From Ostrinia nubilalis (lineage: Eukaryota; Arthropoda; Insecta; Lepidoptera; Crambidae): a stretch of DNA of 64,000 bases. The stretch lies in assembly GCF_963855985.1 (NCBI RefSeq), contig NC_087099.1, positions 13,360,001 to 13,424,000 on the forward strand. Reading direction: 5' to 3'. The stretch's first letter is position 1, and every line of letters starts with the position of its first letter. Made by a program: the position numbers and the translations under genes. Below the pieces are notes generated by a model. That model was not told where the DNA came from and ran no database searches. It saw only the letters and a list, made by a program, of their open reading frames with translations. Positions 21,617-34,149 of the stretch are shown piece by piece.

Positions 21617-23450
21617 GACACTCGAGTATTGTCTATGAATAGGTTTTTTGGACCCTGTGCGTCCACGTGCACTGTAAGACCTCATAGTAATGTTTGTGAA
21701 TACGGGTGTAAGCATTTTTAGACGTTAAATAGTGACACAGTAAAGCGGATAGAGAACCAACAAAATCAAGAAATTAAAAAAAAAAAACAAAATCAAAAAT
21801 ATTTATTTAGTTTAGACCACAAGTGTCACTTATTTCGATGTTATAAGGAGTCTAGGAGTCCGTCGTTCAATCAAGTATAAAAAGTTTAAACTGTAAATAT
21901 CTTCTACTTCTACTAGACCTGTGAAAATGGCTGCTCCTTCAAAAAGTCATTCAACAATTAAAACTCGTGTATCTTTACTTGTAAAAGTTTATTTTATGAA
22001 TCACACACAATCTAACATAATTTATAATACTCGTAAAGTATTTCAGCGAAAAATACTACTAACATGCAGAAAAGTTCAGACTCTTAAGGCGATTACATGG
22101 CCGAACGACCTTGAGCATTAGAGCGAGACAACGCGCCTCACGCCGCGCGCCCGCGCTTCTGCCCGATACCAAAGTGCGCTCAGAATACAGATGCGAAGCG
22201 CTGCCAATTCTAACATAACTGCCTACGGGAATGTTAACTCGATTTTAATTTACGCAGATCGAAAAAAATTGCGATGAATGATTATATTTCAATTAGACAT
22301 CATTATACTTTAATTAGTACCATAACTATGAAAAATAAACAGTTATTTCCTACTGTAAAGTTTGCAAAAAGGGACATACCTAAGCAGTTTGAAAGTTAGG
22401 CTGACGATATTCGTGTGTCTAAGTGAGCTTCTAAACAGTTTTTAAGTGTGTGTACGAGTACCTACCTAAATGTAAATGTCTGTCTGTGCAGGTATTCAAA
22501 ATATTGGTCAAATATCGGTCAACATTGAATAAAAAATTTTTGATCATCGAATACAATTTAAGACTTTACTTTCTCCGTTATTATTTTTTGGTAAAATCGA
22601 GAGAAAAATAAGATTTTAGATTTTTGCGTTCCATTTCAACTAAAATAAATAAACACGGATTGAGATACATTTTTATATGAGTTACATGTCAAGTACGAAT
22701 ACGAATACTGTGTGTCGAGGTAACGCCACTACAATGTAACATTTTGACAATATGAGGGTAGTTTAAAATATTTAAGCCCACCCGAACGGACAAATTCCGC
22801 CAGCTGCCAGTCTGCTTGTGATCACGGCTGCATCATAGGCAGCCGAAAAATAAAGCCACATACAAAAACAGACTTCTTTTTCTATGCGGTTATTATTTTT
22901 GATTTGATTTTGAAATAAATCATATAAAAAAGCTATGAAAAACAGTATATCAGAAAAGATGGAGATGTTTGAAGAAACTTTTGATGGATAATTTTTTGTA
23001 TTATTTTCACATTTTCATCACTAAACTTTGAATTTTTGTCCAAATCCAATATCTAATTACTACAAGTGATATTTAGTTATTATCGTTGAAAAGAAGAGAT
23101 AATTAGATGTTTTTAATGATCTTAAAAACAATCTACTAACACACATTTAATTTTTTTAATCAATTTCAAGTTTTTTATCGTGTTTTATACTTTTGTTAAA
23201 CTTTGGCTGCTCGTAATTAGCTATCCAATCATTATCTGGATATAAAATGTTTTTATTAGATTAAAGACATATTGGATCTTCATACCAAATAAAAAAAATT
23301 TGGTTTTAGGTCAAATTACGGAAAAAAATAAAATAAAAATATCAATAAAAAAGTAGCTCAGTTAGGGTCAAATGGGCGAACCTTTATTCAAAATGACCTT
23401 ACATACGAAGTTTGTCTAACGTTCTACCAAACACCTGTAGGTATATTTTA
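21617..23450. other. AT-rich intronic stretch without recognised genes
   Basis: I see no FLYWCH exon, no convincing splice acceptor with an open frame, and no RNA gene. A short GC-rich patch at 22125-22205 (GCGCCTCACGCCGCGCGCCC) stands out from its AT-rich surroundings. The open frame at 21921-22121 is unrecognisable. Confidence 0.5.
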
Positions 23451-23451
23451 T

Positions 23452-23801
23452 ACTAGCGGCCGCCCGCGACTTCGTACGCGTGGATCCCGTTTTACCCCCT
23501 TCATCTATCTTACGCGGTTTAGATTTTTTCATACAAATGTTTTTTCCCGCTAACTCCCGTTCCCGTGGGAATTTTGCAATATCCTGTTGTAACTAAGCTT
23601 TAAGTTTACTAAGGTACCTGCATGCCAAATTTCAAGCGTCTAACTTAAGCGGTTTAGATTTTTCTTACAAAAGGATTTTCCCGCTAATTCCTGTTCCCGT
23701 GGGAATTCCTAAGTATACTATAACCTGCCCAGGAGTATGAAGAATAATTGTACCAAGTTTCGTTAAAATCCGTCGAGTAGTTCTTGTTTCTATAAGGAAC
23801 A

Positions 23802-23836
<35 letters not shown>

Positions 23837-23850
23837 AAAAATTTTACTGA
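23452..23850 (+). repeat. Dispersed repeat ending in a GACA microsatellite
   Basis: Head GCGGCCGCCCGCGACTTCGT, body with two diverged copies of CGGTTTAGATTTTT...TTTTCCCGCTAA, ending in about seven GACA units (23812-23837). Open frames reading LSVCLSVC on the other strand come from the microsatellite. Confidence 0.7.
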
Positions 23851-25016
23851 TTGCATTTTTGGCATCAGTATCGATCACTAATCACGCCCTGATAGTTATT
23901 TTGAAAATATATTTCATGTACAGAATTGACCTCTCTACAGATTTATTATAAGTATATAGATATTATTATCAGGGATCGAAATAGGTGGTACCTAACCTTA
24001 TTCGCAACGAGATGATTGAGCTGGATGAATCGAAAATTCCCTGGGAAAAATTCCGATTTCTTGTGGAGACCAATGAGATAAAAAAAAATCATACCAGCCA
24101 AAACCAATATACCAAACGGGGTACCCTGTACGTACATTAATTACCAATCGAAACGCAAAATGCACAAAAGTGATGTGATAGTTTCCAAGAAATTAATAAA
24201 ATACGGTTTTGTTAATTACAGAATTTAAATAATCCTTTGTAGGTATTTTTTGTTGTCTTGTGATTTCCTATACCTAAGTGCGTTGTTTTATTATTATTAC
24301 CTACTAATACATAATAAAAAAATACCTATGTATATCTCGAAGTATATAATAAATCTAGAATAAATAGATAATCAGACAAATAAATCTAGAAAAATAGATA
24401 ATCAGCATCTTGTATACCTATGTATTTAAATTATCTTAAACATTTTATAATACCTATACATATTTAAAATGACGTAGTAAGTACTTAGATCACTTTCATT
24501 CAGCCGCCGAACTACTATGAGTACCGAGTGTACCATCTGCGCTATAAATTCTTTATAGAAAAACAAAGAAGCGGAGCGTGCCGATGTGCGACACAGCCTC
24601 CCCGTGCGAACGCTAGTGAAAGACTGAGCTCCCGCATTCGCGCGGCCCGCGTGTGGAAATTACAGGGTATTTTGAATGTATGACACGTAATACATTATTT
24701 TTGAAAAAAAATGAACAACAATTTTTTAGATAATTAAATTTTCTATCATTTGGTGAAAGAATCATTAAAATCGCTTCAGCCGTTTAGGAGGAGTAGGAAA
24801 TTTCTTTGGTGAAATTAGAAGAAAGTTAAGAATTTTTTCTGTCAAAACTAATAGTTGTAACAAAAAAAACGAACAACAATTTTTTAGTTTAAGATATTAT
24901 ACATCTCACACATATTTTTTTTTCTTGTTTGGATCATCCATTTAGGAGGAGTAGGGATTCAAAGAGAGGTCTATTTTGCAGTTTTGCCTCACCTATCGCC
25001 TTAACTATAATTAACT
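23851..25016. other. Intronic stretch without recognised genes
   Basis: AT-rich. A GC-rich patch at 24520-24660 and two copies of a TTTAGGAGGAGTAGG motif (24782, 24941) are the only visible structure. No FLYWCH signature on either strand. Confidence 0.45.
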
Positions 25017-25017
25017 A

Positions 25018-25368
25018 ACGGCCGCCCGCGACTTCGTACGCGTGGACCTCGTTTTACCGTTAGATATCATGTTGATAGATGGCGTTTCACTGCTTCCCCC
25101 GCATGAATATTTACGAACGTCAAAGACAGTAGTTTGTCCAGCGCTGTAGATTTTAACCAATGACGATAGATGGCGCTTTTTAGACACGTCTTAATTATTT
25201 ATTGAAATTTATTTGTCGCATATCGTCATAAATTATAGCCTATATGTTAATCTGGGTTACAAACAATAATACTGTAAAGTTTCAACAAAACCCGTTTAGC
25301 AGTTTTTGCGTGAAAGAGTAACAAACATCCAGACATCCAAACTTTTGCCTTTTTAATATTAGTAGGAT
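25018..25368 (+). repeat. Dispersed repeat with CCCGCGACTTCGTACGCGTG head
   Basis: The head matches the copies at 18193 and 23452. The tail has CAGTTTTTGCGTGAAAGAGT and ends near TTAATATTAGTAGGAT. The inverse tail appears at 50376-50516. Confidence 0.7.
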
Positions 25369-26308
25369 ACACAGTGATACTAAAGCTGCAACATACGCAT
25401 ACAAACAATATACTTTTTTTCTTAGTGAAGTGTAGTGGCGGCGCAAGTTAGTCTATGCAGGAATTTGTTCGAGACGTATAGTGTGAACACGCACTTCAGT
25501 TAGTTTCGCCGCGCGCCGTGCCGGCCGTTCGGTGTGCGTGCTCGCGCATCGTCTCGGTCAATTTCTCGCAAGGTGTAGGTTTGCGCCATACGTAATTTGG
25601 TAGTCGGTAGATCGACCATAATACTTATAATAAAGTTTATTTATTAAAATTCATGCGTGGAATTCCGAGACAAATCATCCCAAAGTTTTTTGAAGTGCTA
25701 CAGACACGCGTCTTTCGCGTCTCAGTCGCGTCGCTGTAGCGGATCTACATTAGTCTAATTCAAACGTATTTCATCTAAATATAATACAATAGAAAAACTA
25801 GTCTCTATGTATTTTTCCTATGAATAAAGTCGCTTGTAAAAAAACATAGGCGAGTACAAGTGTGACTAAGAGGTAAACATAATTATGATGAATGAAAAAG
25901 AAAACCTATTACAAGTTATTACATAATTTGGATCGAGTTATAAAATAATGCTTAGTAGTTAAGAATGTCATGTATGAATATTTAGCATGCACTAACCTAC
26001 TTTTAATAAAGATACCTTAGACACAGGCAAACAATTAGGTTTAGTTTACCTTCGCACACTGTAAGCAAATGTAGGTACGTATCTAGGCTAAGTTTTATCA
26101 AGTAATATTCTTAATCCTATTCATTTATTTAATACAGTTCAAAATATGTTGGCTACGATTCAGCCACCACCAAATAGGGTTCATGTATGACCTATTTGTA
26201 CATTCCTACACTCTACATTTTCATCAAATGTTGCCTTATATGAGTGTTGCCCTATATGAACATTTTTTCAAATTGAATGAGCGGCGTTTGAGAAGCGCTG
26301 GACTAAGT
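25369..26308. other. Intronic stretch, no gene seen
   Basis: Includes a GC-rich patch (25500-25570, GCCGCGCGCCGTGCCGGCCG) and a second near 25700 (CACGCGTCTTTCGCGTCTCA) that may be remains of a TIR element. The remainder is plain AT-rich sequence. Confidence 0.4.
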
Positions 26309-26475
26309 CTAGGCGCAGACTACCGATTTTTAGTTGGCCGATAGTTGGGCCCGATTCTAATTTGTATGAAGAATCGGCCGATATCAAATCGGTGTAATGT
26401 GCGCACTCTCATACATGTCCATACTAATTAACAGCCCGACCCCACTATCGGCCGAGACAACTATGCTGAAAAATA
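26309..26475. mobile_element. CGGCCGATAG palindromic MITE
   Basis: Begins CTAGGCGCAGACTACCG, with AGTTGGCCGATAGT on the left and ACTATCGGCCGAGACAACT on the right. It ends about 35 bp downstream of the stop codon of the exon at 26508-26749. Confidence 0.8.
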
Positions 26476-26507
26476 AATTTATTTTAAATAGATTATTCAA
26501 GTTTTTC

Positions 26508-26749
26508 TCAATCGGCCCTCGCGTAAGTCCCATCTTTCATCTTGATGTACTTAGGGGGATCGTGTGTATGTGTCAGTTGGGAGAAAACTAATTCACCAAA
26601 CTCGTTTAGCCGGAGACGAGCACAGCATCGATTACCGTACCTTTTGGTGCAGTGCCAGTACCTCTTATCTTTAGTGGTCTGGGTGAAGGTGTAATTCCGA
26701 AACCTTATCAGAGGTTTTCCGGACTTCCTCGAGAGATATTCGATTATAT
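26508..26749 (-). CDS. mod(mdg4): FLYWCH zinc-finger 3' exon, mod(mdg4)-type
   Basis: Acceptor GCATTTTCAG, two bases, 79 codons, stop TGA. It contains no early ATG, so simple ORF lists miss it. Core KPLIRFRNYTFTQTTKD, then RYWHCTKRYGNRCC, with ligands C33, C41 (C42 next to it), H60 and H62 (THTHDPPKY), tail KDGTYARAD. The WHC and FTQTT features group it with the exons at 19436 and 27240. The finger is complete and undamaged. Confidence 0.92.
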
Positions 26750-27239
26750 CTGAAAATGCAAAGAGGTATAAAAAACTGCTGATTTATTTTAATATTACAA
26801 AACTAATGAGGATTGAAAACCAAGCTTGAAAATTTTATAACTAAGGGTGGATTCGACCAAACAACAGTAAATATTAATCTCAGAATAAATCGTCAGTTAT
26901 GACATTTTGACATATTTCCCATGCTGAAACTGTCAATTGATGTGCCAGTTATACCGAGTTATTCTCGAATAAAAGTTTGGTCGAATCGGGCCTAAGGAGG
27001 CTGATTGAAAAATAAATTATGTATTAGGAAAAATGCTATATTCAACTAAAATCTTAAGCTATTAAAACACTTGTTCATATTATGTAAATTATTATCCTAA
27101 ATGAATATTATTCGAAGTTAATACAAAATCAATCAAACGTTTTTACGCATACGATTTTTGTTTTTAAGCGGAACTATTCCCACGTCTGTCACATCTCCCT
27201 TTAGTTTCCAAAACCATAGTCAATGACGTCGGCCGTTCC

Positions 27240-27484
27240 CTATATCTTGACATACAACCCGTCGATAGTTTTGTAGTACTTTGGAGGCTCATGGTTGTGT
27301 TTCAGGTCTTTGAAGGTCACGCGTCCTTTATCATCGATCTTCACCTTAGCTGTGCACCCAGTGCTGGGCTTGTTATTGCAATGCCAATGTTTCATATGTC
27401 CGCCCGTTGACGTAAATGTGTACTTTTCCAGCATCATCAGTGGATGTTTGCGAGTTTGTGTCTGAATCATCTCGTACTTCAGAT
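27240..27484 (-). CDS. mod(mdg4): FLYWCH zinc-finger 3' exon, mod(mdg4)-type
   Basis: Acceptor TTAATTTTCAG, two bases, 80 codons, stop TAG. Core HPLMMLEKYTFTSTGGH, then KHWHCNNKPSTGC, with ligands C35, C43, H62 and H64 (KHNHEPPKYY), and the textbook tail TIDGLYVKI. All FLYWCH positions (F/Y, L, W, C, H) are filled. It lies only 0.5 kb from the exon at 26508 and is similar to it, so the pair may be an old tandem duplication. Confidence 0.94.
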
Positions 27485-28205
27485 CTGAAAATTAAAGTTA
27501 AACCTTTTATAACATCTCAACTGTGACAGATTTTTTTGCAAGGTTTTTCGCAGTTTTGTCCTTGAGCTGATAAACCTGTATCTGGTTTTGAACTTTATTG
27601 AGATAACGTAAGGTTCAAATCCAATGGTTTTTTCTGCATACCAGTTGCAAGACTAACAAATAATACTACATTCATTGAAGATCCCTCTTCAGATCCTTGT
27701 TTTCTTCTTCTCCATCCTTTTAGGGTTTACTTAAATAAAATTACGTTGATACTTGCATCTATAGAATGCTTTTATATTATCAAACACAAGGATACACACG
27801 TTGATTTAAATCATTCCTAATTCGTATAATTTCAAAAGTTTTGATATTATACGAATTACGAAGCACAAGCAAACCCACGCAAACACATTTTATTATTTTA
27901 TCTTATTATAGTGTTTATTATTTATTTCAGATATCTAGGTACCTATCTAATATATGCACACAAAATACTTATCAGAGATCAGCAATAGAAATTTCAAATA
28001 AAAAGAAATAAATAAAAAAGTCACCCTTCACTCATCATTTTCAAAGTTTGTACATTTCAGGAAGGGTTTGGCTTTGCTCATCATAATTGGTAAAAACAAC
28101 TTTTAGTAAGGGTTCCAATGTTTACAGCATAAATGAATTAAACAGTTCCATAAAAATGATATTCAATCACAATAATTATGACTTATTTTTCTTATACAAC
28201 TATTT

Positions 28206-28262
28206 GCACATGTCTTTGTTACAATTAGCCACTTTGGCTAATTGTAACAAAGACATGTGCAT
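28206..28262. repeat. Perfect 27-bp-arm hairpin
   Basis: TGCACATGTCTTTGTTACAA and the following TTAGCCA are repeated exactly in reverse complement after a 3-base spacer. The surroundings (27500-28674) contain no recognised gene. The open frame at 28087-28269 runs through the palindrome and is not believable. Confidence 0.85.
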
Positions 28263-28283
28263 ATTTTAGCTAATTAACCTTAG

Positions 28284-28665
28284 CGACCCCGCTCACTAGG
28301 CAGCTAGGCTGTTGCCGCCTAGCTGTGGCAGCCACAATTCGGTATAAGAACTCTTGGCTGCCCAGTGGGCGGGCGCTATACTACCCGTTCGCGCAAGTTT
28401 GCCGGTCCGTGGAATGCGCGTCCCCTCCCTCCAAACCGCGATTAAACGCAATTAGTTAGTGATTAAACGCAATTAAGTCATTTATTTTACGCAAATACAC
28501 AATTTTTATCAATATTATTAAATAAAAAATATTTTAAATATAGTTTGCTAAAATTATAGACGCTTTCTTTCGAGTGATGTCATATCGCCAGCGGCAAACT
28601 TATCGCGAACGGAGAGTACACCGTTATATGTTCGATGTTCGATTGGCTGCCTAGTGCGCGCGAGG
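28284..28665. mobile_element. Probable TIR element (CTCACTAGGCAGC ends)
   Basis: Left GCTCACTAGGCAGC and right GGCTGCCTAGTGCGCG are inverted, with GC-rich subterminal regions and an AT-rich middle. Its right end lies about 10 bp from the stop codon of the exon at 28675. Confidence 0.55.
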
Positions 28666-28674
28666 CCTTATGGC

Positions 28675-28913
28675 TCACATTTTGAAGTATTTTCCGTCGG
28701 AAGTTCTATACAACTCAGGAGGCGGGTGGTTGTGTTCTGTATAAGCAAATACTATGTTCAGATCATTGTCCAGCTTCAGTTTGGCCCTACATTTCAGCGA
28801 GGACTTTTTCGAGCAATACTGGTTTTTGACGCACGGCCCGTGTTGAGAGTACGTATATTTCTGGTAAATCAACACTTTTCTACCATTCACAAAGATAATT
28901 TCGTATAAGTAGC
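28675..28913 (-). CDS. mod(mdg4): FLYWCH zinc-finger 3' exon, mod(mdg4)-type
   Basis: Acceptor TATTTTTTCAG, two bases, 78 codons, stop TGA. Core GRKVLIYQKYTYSQHGP, then KNQYCSKKSSLKC, with ligands C33, C41, H60 and H62 (EHNHPPPELY), tail SDGKYFKM. The Trp two residues before the first Cys is replaced (QYC), as in all exons from 36.7 to 56.9 kb, so this is the window's first member of that CSKK subfamily. Frame intact. Confidence 0.93.
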
Positions 28914-29099
28914 CTGAAAAAATATTTTGATTTTAATAATTAAACTACCGCAATGCAGAATACATGCAGCGCCATCTCGACATTTTAAACAACTTTAAGA
29001 ATCAAACCATAATCGGTTTCAAAGAAAAAAAAACACTACCTTCCATTGATTGATTGAATCATGTGAAAGGTGCAAAGATTATTTTTTATAATTTAATTT

Positions 29100-29295
29100 G
29101 TAATGACAAGTTTCGTACTGTCCCGTGTTAGCATATAATATGTTCAGTTCCAATCTCGCTGGACACTGCCGCATGGTCTTCTTAAAACAGTACAGATATC
29201 TGAACGATGGTCCATTTTGGCGAAACACGTGGTCTCTAAAGAGAATTAATTTCTTGTTCTTGACGTTTATACACTGGTAAGACTACAGTCTTCTA
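29100..29295 (-). pseudogene. Decayed FLYWCH exon
   Basis: After an acceptor-like TGTATTTTCAG the minus strand still shows YQCINVKNKKLILFRDHVF, then RYLYCFKKTMRQC and PARLELN, clearly related to the 36-50 kb exons. Two extra bases near the start (after EDCS) shift the frame, and the His-x-His half has been lost: the frame wanders through ANTGQYETCHYK instead. Not able to form the finger. The flanking block 29320-29540 is shared with 37300-37500 and 47890-48360. Confidence 0.85.
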
Positions 29296-29319
29296 CTGAA
29301 AATACACATTACATACTTT

Positions 29320-29545
29320 TCAACCGATTTAAAACTTGAATGAAAAACCAATTACTTTTATTATTTATTTTAAAATAAAACTAACAAAAAATGTGTTTAT
29401 TACGGTACAGTTAAGAATAGGAAATTATTCTATGCCACCAAATATTGAAATACAAAATCAAATCTTTTTATTCGTCCCAAAAAGACAAAAGATACATTAT
29501 GACAAAGGCAATTTGGTGATATTTTTCTCAAATTATGTCAAAGGT
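29320..29545. repeat. Conserved exon-upstream module, copy 1
   Basis: Sequence blocks TGAATGAAAAACCAATTACT, TGTGTTTATTACGGTACAG, AGGAAATTATTCTATGCCAC and TTTTATTCGTCCCAAAAA recur in the same order at 37300-37500 and 47890-48360 (and partly 49440-49470), always on the 5' side (minus strand) of a FLYWCH exon. They are duplicated intron DNA; a promoter or splicing role is only a guess. Confidence 0.6.
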
Positions 29546-30145
29546 AGGTACTTAAGGCTTGGTATTTCTGCTAAAGTAGGTATTTCGCGCTGTCAAAATC
29601 TGCGCGCGCAATACTTCGCCGAAGACAGCGCGCCAAAGAGCTCTCGCGGCTACACAGTATAGAAATACGCAGTTTAGAAATACGCAGTTGGTTAGGTTAG
29701 GTTGACTTCCTTCCGTTCAAGCGTCACACTCACAGCACGTTCTAATACAAATCATATCCAAGTGATACAAATTAAAACAACTTTCAAAATTTTTGGGAAT
29801 ATATTTTAGAATCGAATAAATATAGAATATAACTGCCAAAGTAAACACGGTTCAAAGAGGCGTGGCGTCACCCGACTTTCCGGAAGTTCCGCGCCGGCTA
29901 AAAGAATTTCAAGATTACGTCACCCGACCTATCGGTAGATCCTCGGGAGCTTGAGCGATTGGAAAAACATTTTATGATCAGTTACTCGTAGTAGCGATTA
30001 TTTAGAGCTTGGATAATAAATTATAGTTGTTGCAATTCACAAAGCTTTGCATGTGGTTAATTACATTAACCAGTACACGCATCAATTTTGTTCAGTCTTT
30101 TTGTTTATTAATAAATAAAAATATCATACTAAAATTGCATACATA
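29546..30145. other. Intronic stretch, no gene seen
   Basis: A GC-richer patch at 29820-29950 (GGAAGTTCCGCGCCGGC, GTCACCCGACC twice) suggests a worn repeat. No exon signature. Confidence 0.4.
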
Positions 30146-31732
30146 CACTCAGCGGCACGGAATTTGGCCCAAGCCTAAACAACCAGATATGAACCCAAAT
30201 AGGTGTTGTATGCTTAAGTTTCATATGACATGTTAACAGAACATTAATTTGTTTTTGTTAATTTAAGAGCCTAGATTCATAAATAAATGCGTCTGTTTAA
30301 CTTTTGTGACTCTAGGAACGCATTTCGTTGTTGGGGCGCAACGAGTACGGGTAAGTTTAAATTCGATATCAAATGTTGTGAGGGTCTGGCGTTTTGTTTT
30401 TTGTTTTTAAATTAATCCTATGGTCATTCTTATTTTTAGAATTCGATATAATGCCCCTTACTCCAGCTCAAGTTGCTGAAATAGTGTTGCTTAGAAGTCA
30501 AGGGCGTACGCAGCGGGAAATGGATGAAACTTTAATTTTATCACGTACAATCTAAAGATAAGCGTTATAAAGGCATGACCAGACCGCCCTTTACACAAGA
30601 AGACCAGGAAGTGGGGAATTAAGGTGTATGTCAGCGCGCGATGACTGGATTATCGTACTTGCAATATCAAGGAATCGGGTTCTCAGTACGTTTGAGATAC
30701 GCCAGCGCTTACAAACAGCAAGCCCAATGAATGTCAGTGAGCACACAATAAGAAGAAGAATGGAGGAACGTAGCCTGCATACTCGAAGACCAGCTCGAGG
30801 ACCAGAACTTCTCCGAAACCTTCGCGAAGTGCAACTAAGGTTTTCTAGAGAACATGCAAATTGGACGTTACATTATTAATGGAATAAAATTCTATGGATC
30901 GATTGCAGAGTCACCATAGAGCTCAAGACGGACGAGGAAGTGTATGGAGAAGGTGCGGAAAAGTGTTACTACGCAAACTGCCAGTTTTCATAGAGAGTTT
31001 ACTCCATTAGCCTTGCGTCCAATTTGCATGTTCTCTAGAAAACCTTATTGCACATCGCGAAGGTGTCGGAGAAGTTCTGGTCCTCGAGCTGGTCTTCGAG
31101 TATGCAGATTATGTTCCTCCATCCTTCTTCTTTTTGTGTGCTCATTGACATTCACTGGGCTTGCTGTTTGTAAACGCTGGCGTATCTCAACCGTAGTGAG
31201 TACCCGATTCCTTGATATTGCAAGTACGATAATCCGGTCATCGCGCGCTGACATACACCTTAATTCCCCACTTCCTGGTCTTCTTGTGTAAAGGGCGGTC
31301 TGGTCATGCCTTTATAACGCTTATCTTTAGATTTTACGTGATAAAATTAAAGTTTCAGCCATTTCCCGCTGCGTACGCCCTTGACTTCTAAGCAACACTA
31401 TTTGAGCAACTTTAGCTGGAGTAAGGGGCATTATATCGAATTCTAGAAATAAGAATAACCATAAGATTAATTTAAAAACAAAAAACAAAACGCCAGACCC
31501 TTACAACATTTGATATCGAATTTATACTTACCCGTACTCTTTGCGCCCCAATAACGAAATGCGTTCCTAGAGTCACAAAAGTTAAACAGACGCATTTATT
31601 TATTAATCTAGGCTCTTAAATTAACAAAAACAAATGTTCTGTTAACATGTCACATGAAACTTAGGCATACAACACCTATTTGGGCTCATATCTGGTTGTT
31701 TAGGCTTGGGCCAAATTCCGTGCCGCTGAGTG
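30146..31732. mobile_element. Tc1-like foldback element, copy 1
   Basis: CACTCAGCGGCACGGAATTT starts the element and its complement ends it, flanked by TA. The two halves are inverted copies of about 0.75 kb. Each encodes only the N-terminal DNA-binding part of a Tc1 transposase (MPLTPAQVAEIVLLRSQGRT, RCMSARDDWIIVLAISRN, TIRRRMEERSLHTRRPARGP), head to head, with stops. No DDE catalytic part is present. A second element of the same design and length is at 53581-55170. Confidence 0.88.
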
Positions 31733-31890
31733 TATTTGTTTGTATTGGTCTGGGTGTTTTCTTTCCATAATTTATGTATAACGTATGTACGGGGCTCTGT
31801 ATCGAAAATCACTATGAGCAATAAGCATCACACACGGTTACCTGGAGTGCATTACCGCAGCAAAAAGCTTGCCATCTTAAATGAACGGTA

Positions 31891-34001
31891 TACAGGGTGT
31901 TGATTTCAATACCCGCCATATTTAGGGAGTTGATTAAGTAGCTTATTCTGATCACGAATCAGCAAAAAAACTGACTTCAAATTTTTTTAAAATTATATTT
32001 TAAATATCTACGATTTCCATAATCGACCACTACAGTGCAGAATAGTCCCCCAACGCAAACGGCGCGCGGCGCTCACCCGGTGACCCGGGCAAACGCTGCG
32101 CCCCCCGTCCCGCGCCCCACTACCCGCGCTCGCCCATGAGTCAGTCAACTATCAGCCACAATCAGCTGTGAGTTCAACGACGACTACTGGACGGAGCTTA
32201 ATCCAAATCTACCCTAAAAATGTAATGAGTAAATTAGTTACTTACACCTTATCACGTTACGAGTTTATTTTTTGTTCTAAAAACTAATTAATTAAGTAGG
32301 TCTTTAATAAAAAAACCTTTTACACGAATTTGCTTCCTTCCGCAAAATAAAAATTTTTACAGAAGCTACATTTAAAAAAAAATTAAACCATGTTTTTATG
32401 TAAGCTTGTACCTACTTATCATTCAAAAGTACTGTAAACAGATGACAATAATGCTCTTTCATACGGGTTCGTTATTCCTTACATTTCTAGCTCTCTACCT
32501 TAATAACTTTTACGTCTTTACGATAGTAATTATTAAAATAAAACTTAACTTACCGCAAACTGAACACCTAGAAATAACACACTGGCAAACTCTTGTTCCT
32601 TCACTTTCGATAGGAGATAAGACAAGATTTTGTTTTTAAACTCGATTGATTTCAGTATCTAAACAAAATTTCTATCATTTAGCACTTCTTTCATTTAAAT
32701 ACAATAATACCGGCGCCGCACGGATATCGGGCTCGCACTGACAATACATACTTCGCTCATCTTCGTGTTTCGGGCGTCATCGGCGCTCAATCGTGGATCA
32801 TCGATTTTCTCCATTCATCAGTCCGATTTTGCTTCCCACGTTGAGAGGCTGCGCGCACGCTCCGCGAAATCTAGCTCGTATTTAGAATTCCTAGTACTCA
32901 ATCGCTATTTCTTTATTTCTTGCCTTGTAACATCAACTTTTCTCTTCCTCTCTGCTTGATAAATGTTTTCTAGTACATAAACTTCTTACTACCGTGTTCT
33001 ATCTCTGTAAAAATTTGATTTAAAATAATAACGTAATTTAATTTCTATCGGCGTTTAATTTAAATTCCCTGAACGACTGTTAGGCTGTTAGTTAGGTTCA
33101 GGTTAAACTTCCGTTCTTCATAACTTACATAAAATAATTCATCATCATGTTCGTGATTATTTTAAATGAACTTAATTTCATTACTTACACGAAATAACTA
33201 TCAAAATGTATTGATATTCTTATCGTTTTAATAATAACGATTGAGCTACTACAAATCATTTGCATTTGAGTATTTTGGAAGCTTGCTATAAGAGCATTAA
33301 TTATGATAGGACAAATCTTTAGTTAACAAAGATCTTCGGTCATCGAATGTGCAAATTTGCGATTTTTGATTGTTTTCTCGTGCGGTTTTGAGTAGTTAGT
33401 GTGTGAACGTGTGATAGTGAGTGTGGTAATAGTGAGTGAGTGTTAGGAATATGCCTAACCATACGTACAGTGCTCGTGAGTAGATACGTAAACATGGTTT
33501 ACTGTTACGGGAGGGCACGTGGAAACGCATCTGAAGTCGCATCGGTAAGTACCTAACTCTAAACTTAAAGGACATTCCTTTTTAATGTAGGAAGTGAATC
33601 TGGTAATTTTGTGTAGAAAATACTCCCGCCGTCGCGGTAGGTAGTGGCGGAAAGCGCTCCAATACACTCACACACACATAGGAAACAACAAACTAATTTA
33701 AAACGAACTTTAACTTTAGTTAGTCAAAGAAAAATACCTATTTACACTACCAACTTTACGTATCCTTCAGTAGACTATTCAACATGATAAGCGAGCGATC
33801 CGCGTAGCTCGATGGGTGCCCGTGCCACAGTAAACGTATATTGCATTATTGCGAGCCATAGTACAGTTGATGTTGCACGGAAAATATTCGCTAAAAATTC
33901 CACTTTCGTTTGTAATTTATTTTTTGGTGGATAATGCGTTTATGTAAGTCATAAAATATCACCTAAATAAATATGGCGAGTATTGAAATCAACACCCTGT
34001 A
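31891..34001. mobile_element. 2.1-kb TIR element, TACAGGGTGTTGATTT type
   Basis: Left end TACAGGGTGTTGATTTCAAT, then ACCCGCCATATTTAGG. The right end is its complement (ATATGGCGAGTATTGAAATC, AACACCCTGTA). It has a GC-rich patch at 32050-32140 and no transposase frame. The first ten bases match the 8492-10574 family, but the rest of the inverted repeats differ. Confidence 0.8.
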
Positions 34002-34149
34002 TTATCGAGGTTTCGTCAGTACAGTTGCGAACAAAGGTGTTTGTGTAGTGTAGTTGAGTTGAGAGGTCAGATTATTGAAATAATAAAACGAACATTTTAT
34101 TTTTTAAATACATTTTAAAAATAATTTACATTACAGATAACAATGAGAG

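Noticed and set aside
23665..23878. Cys/Ser/Leu/Val-rich frames (LSVCLSVC)
   Set aside because: Translation of a GACA microsatellite at the end of a dispersed repeat.
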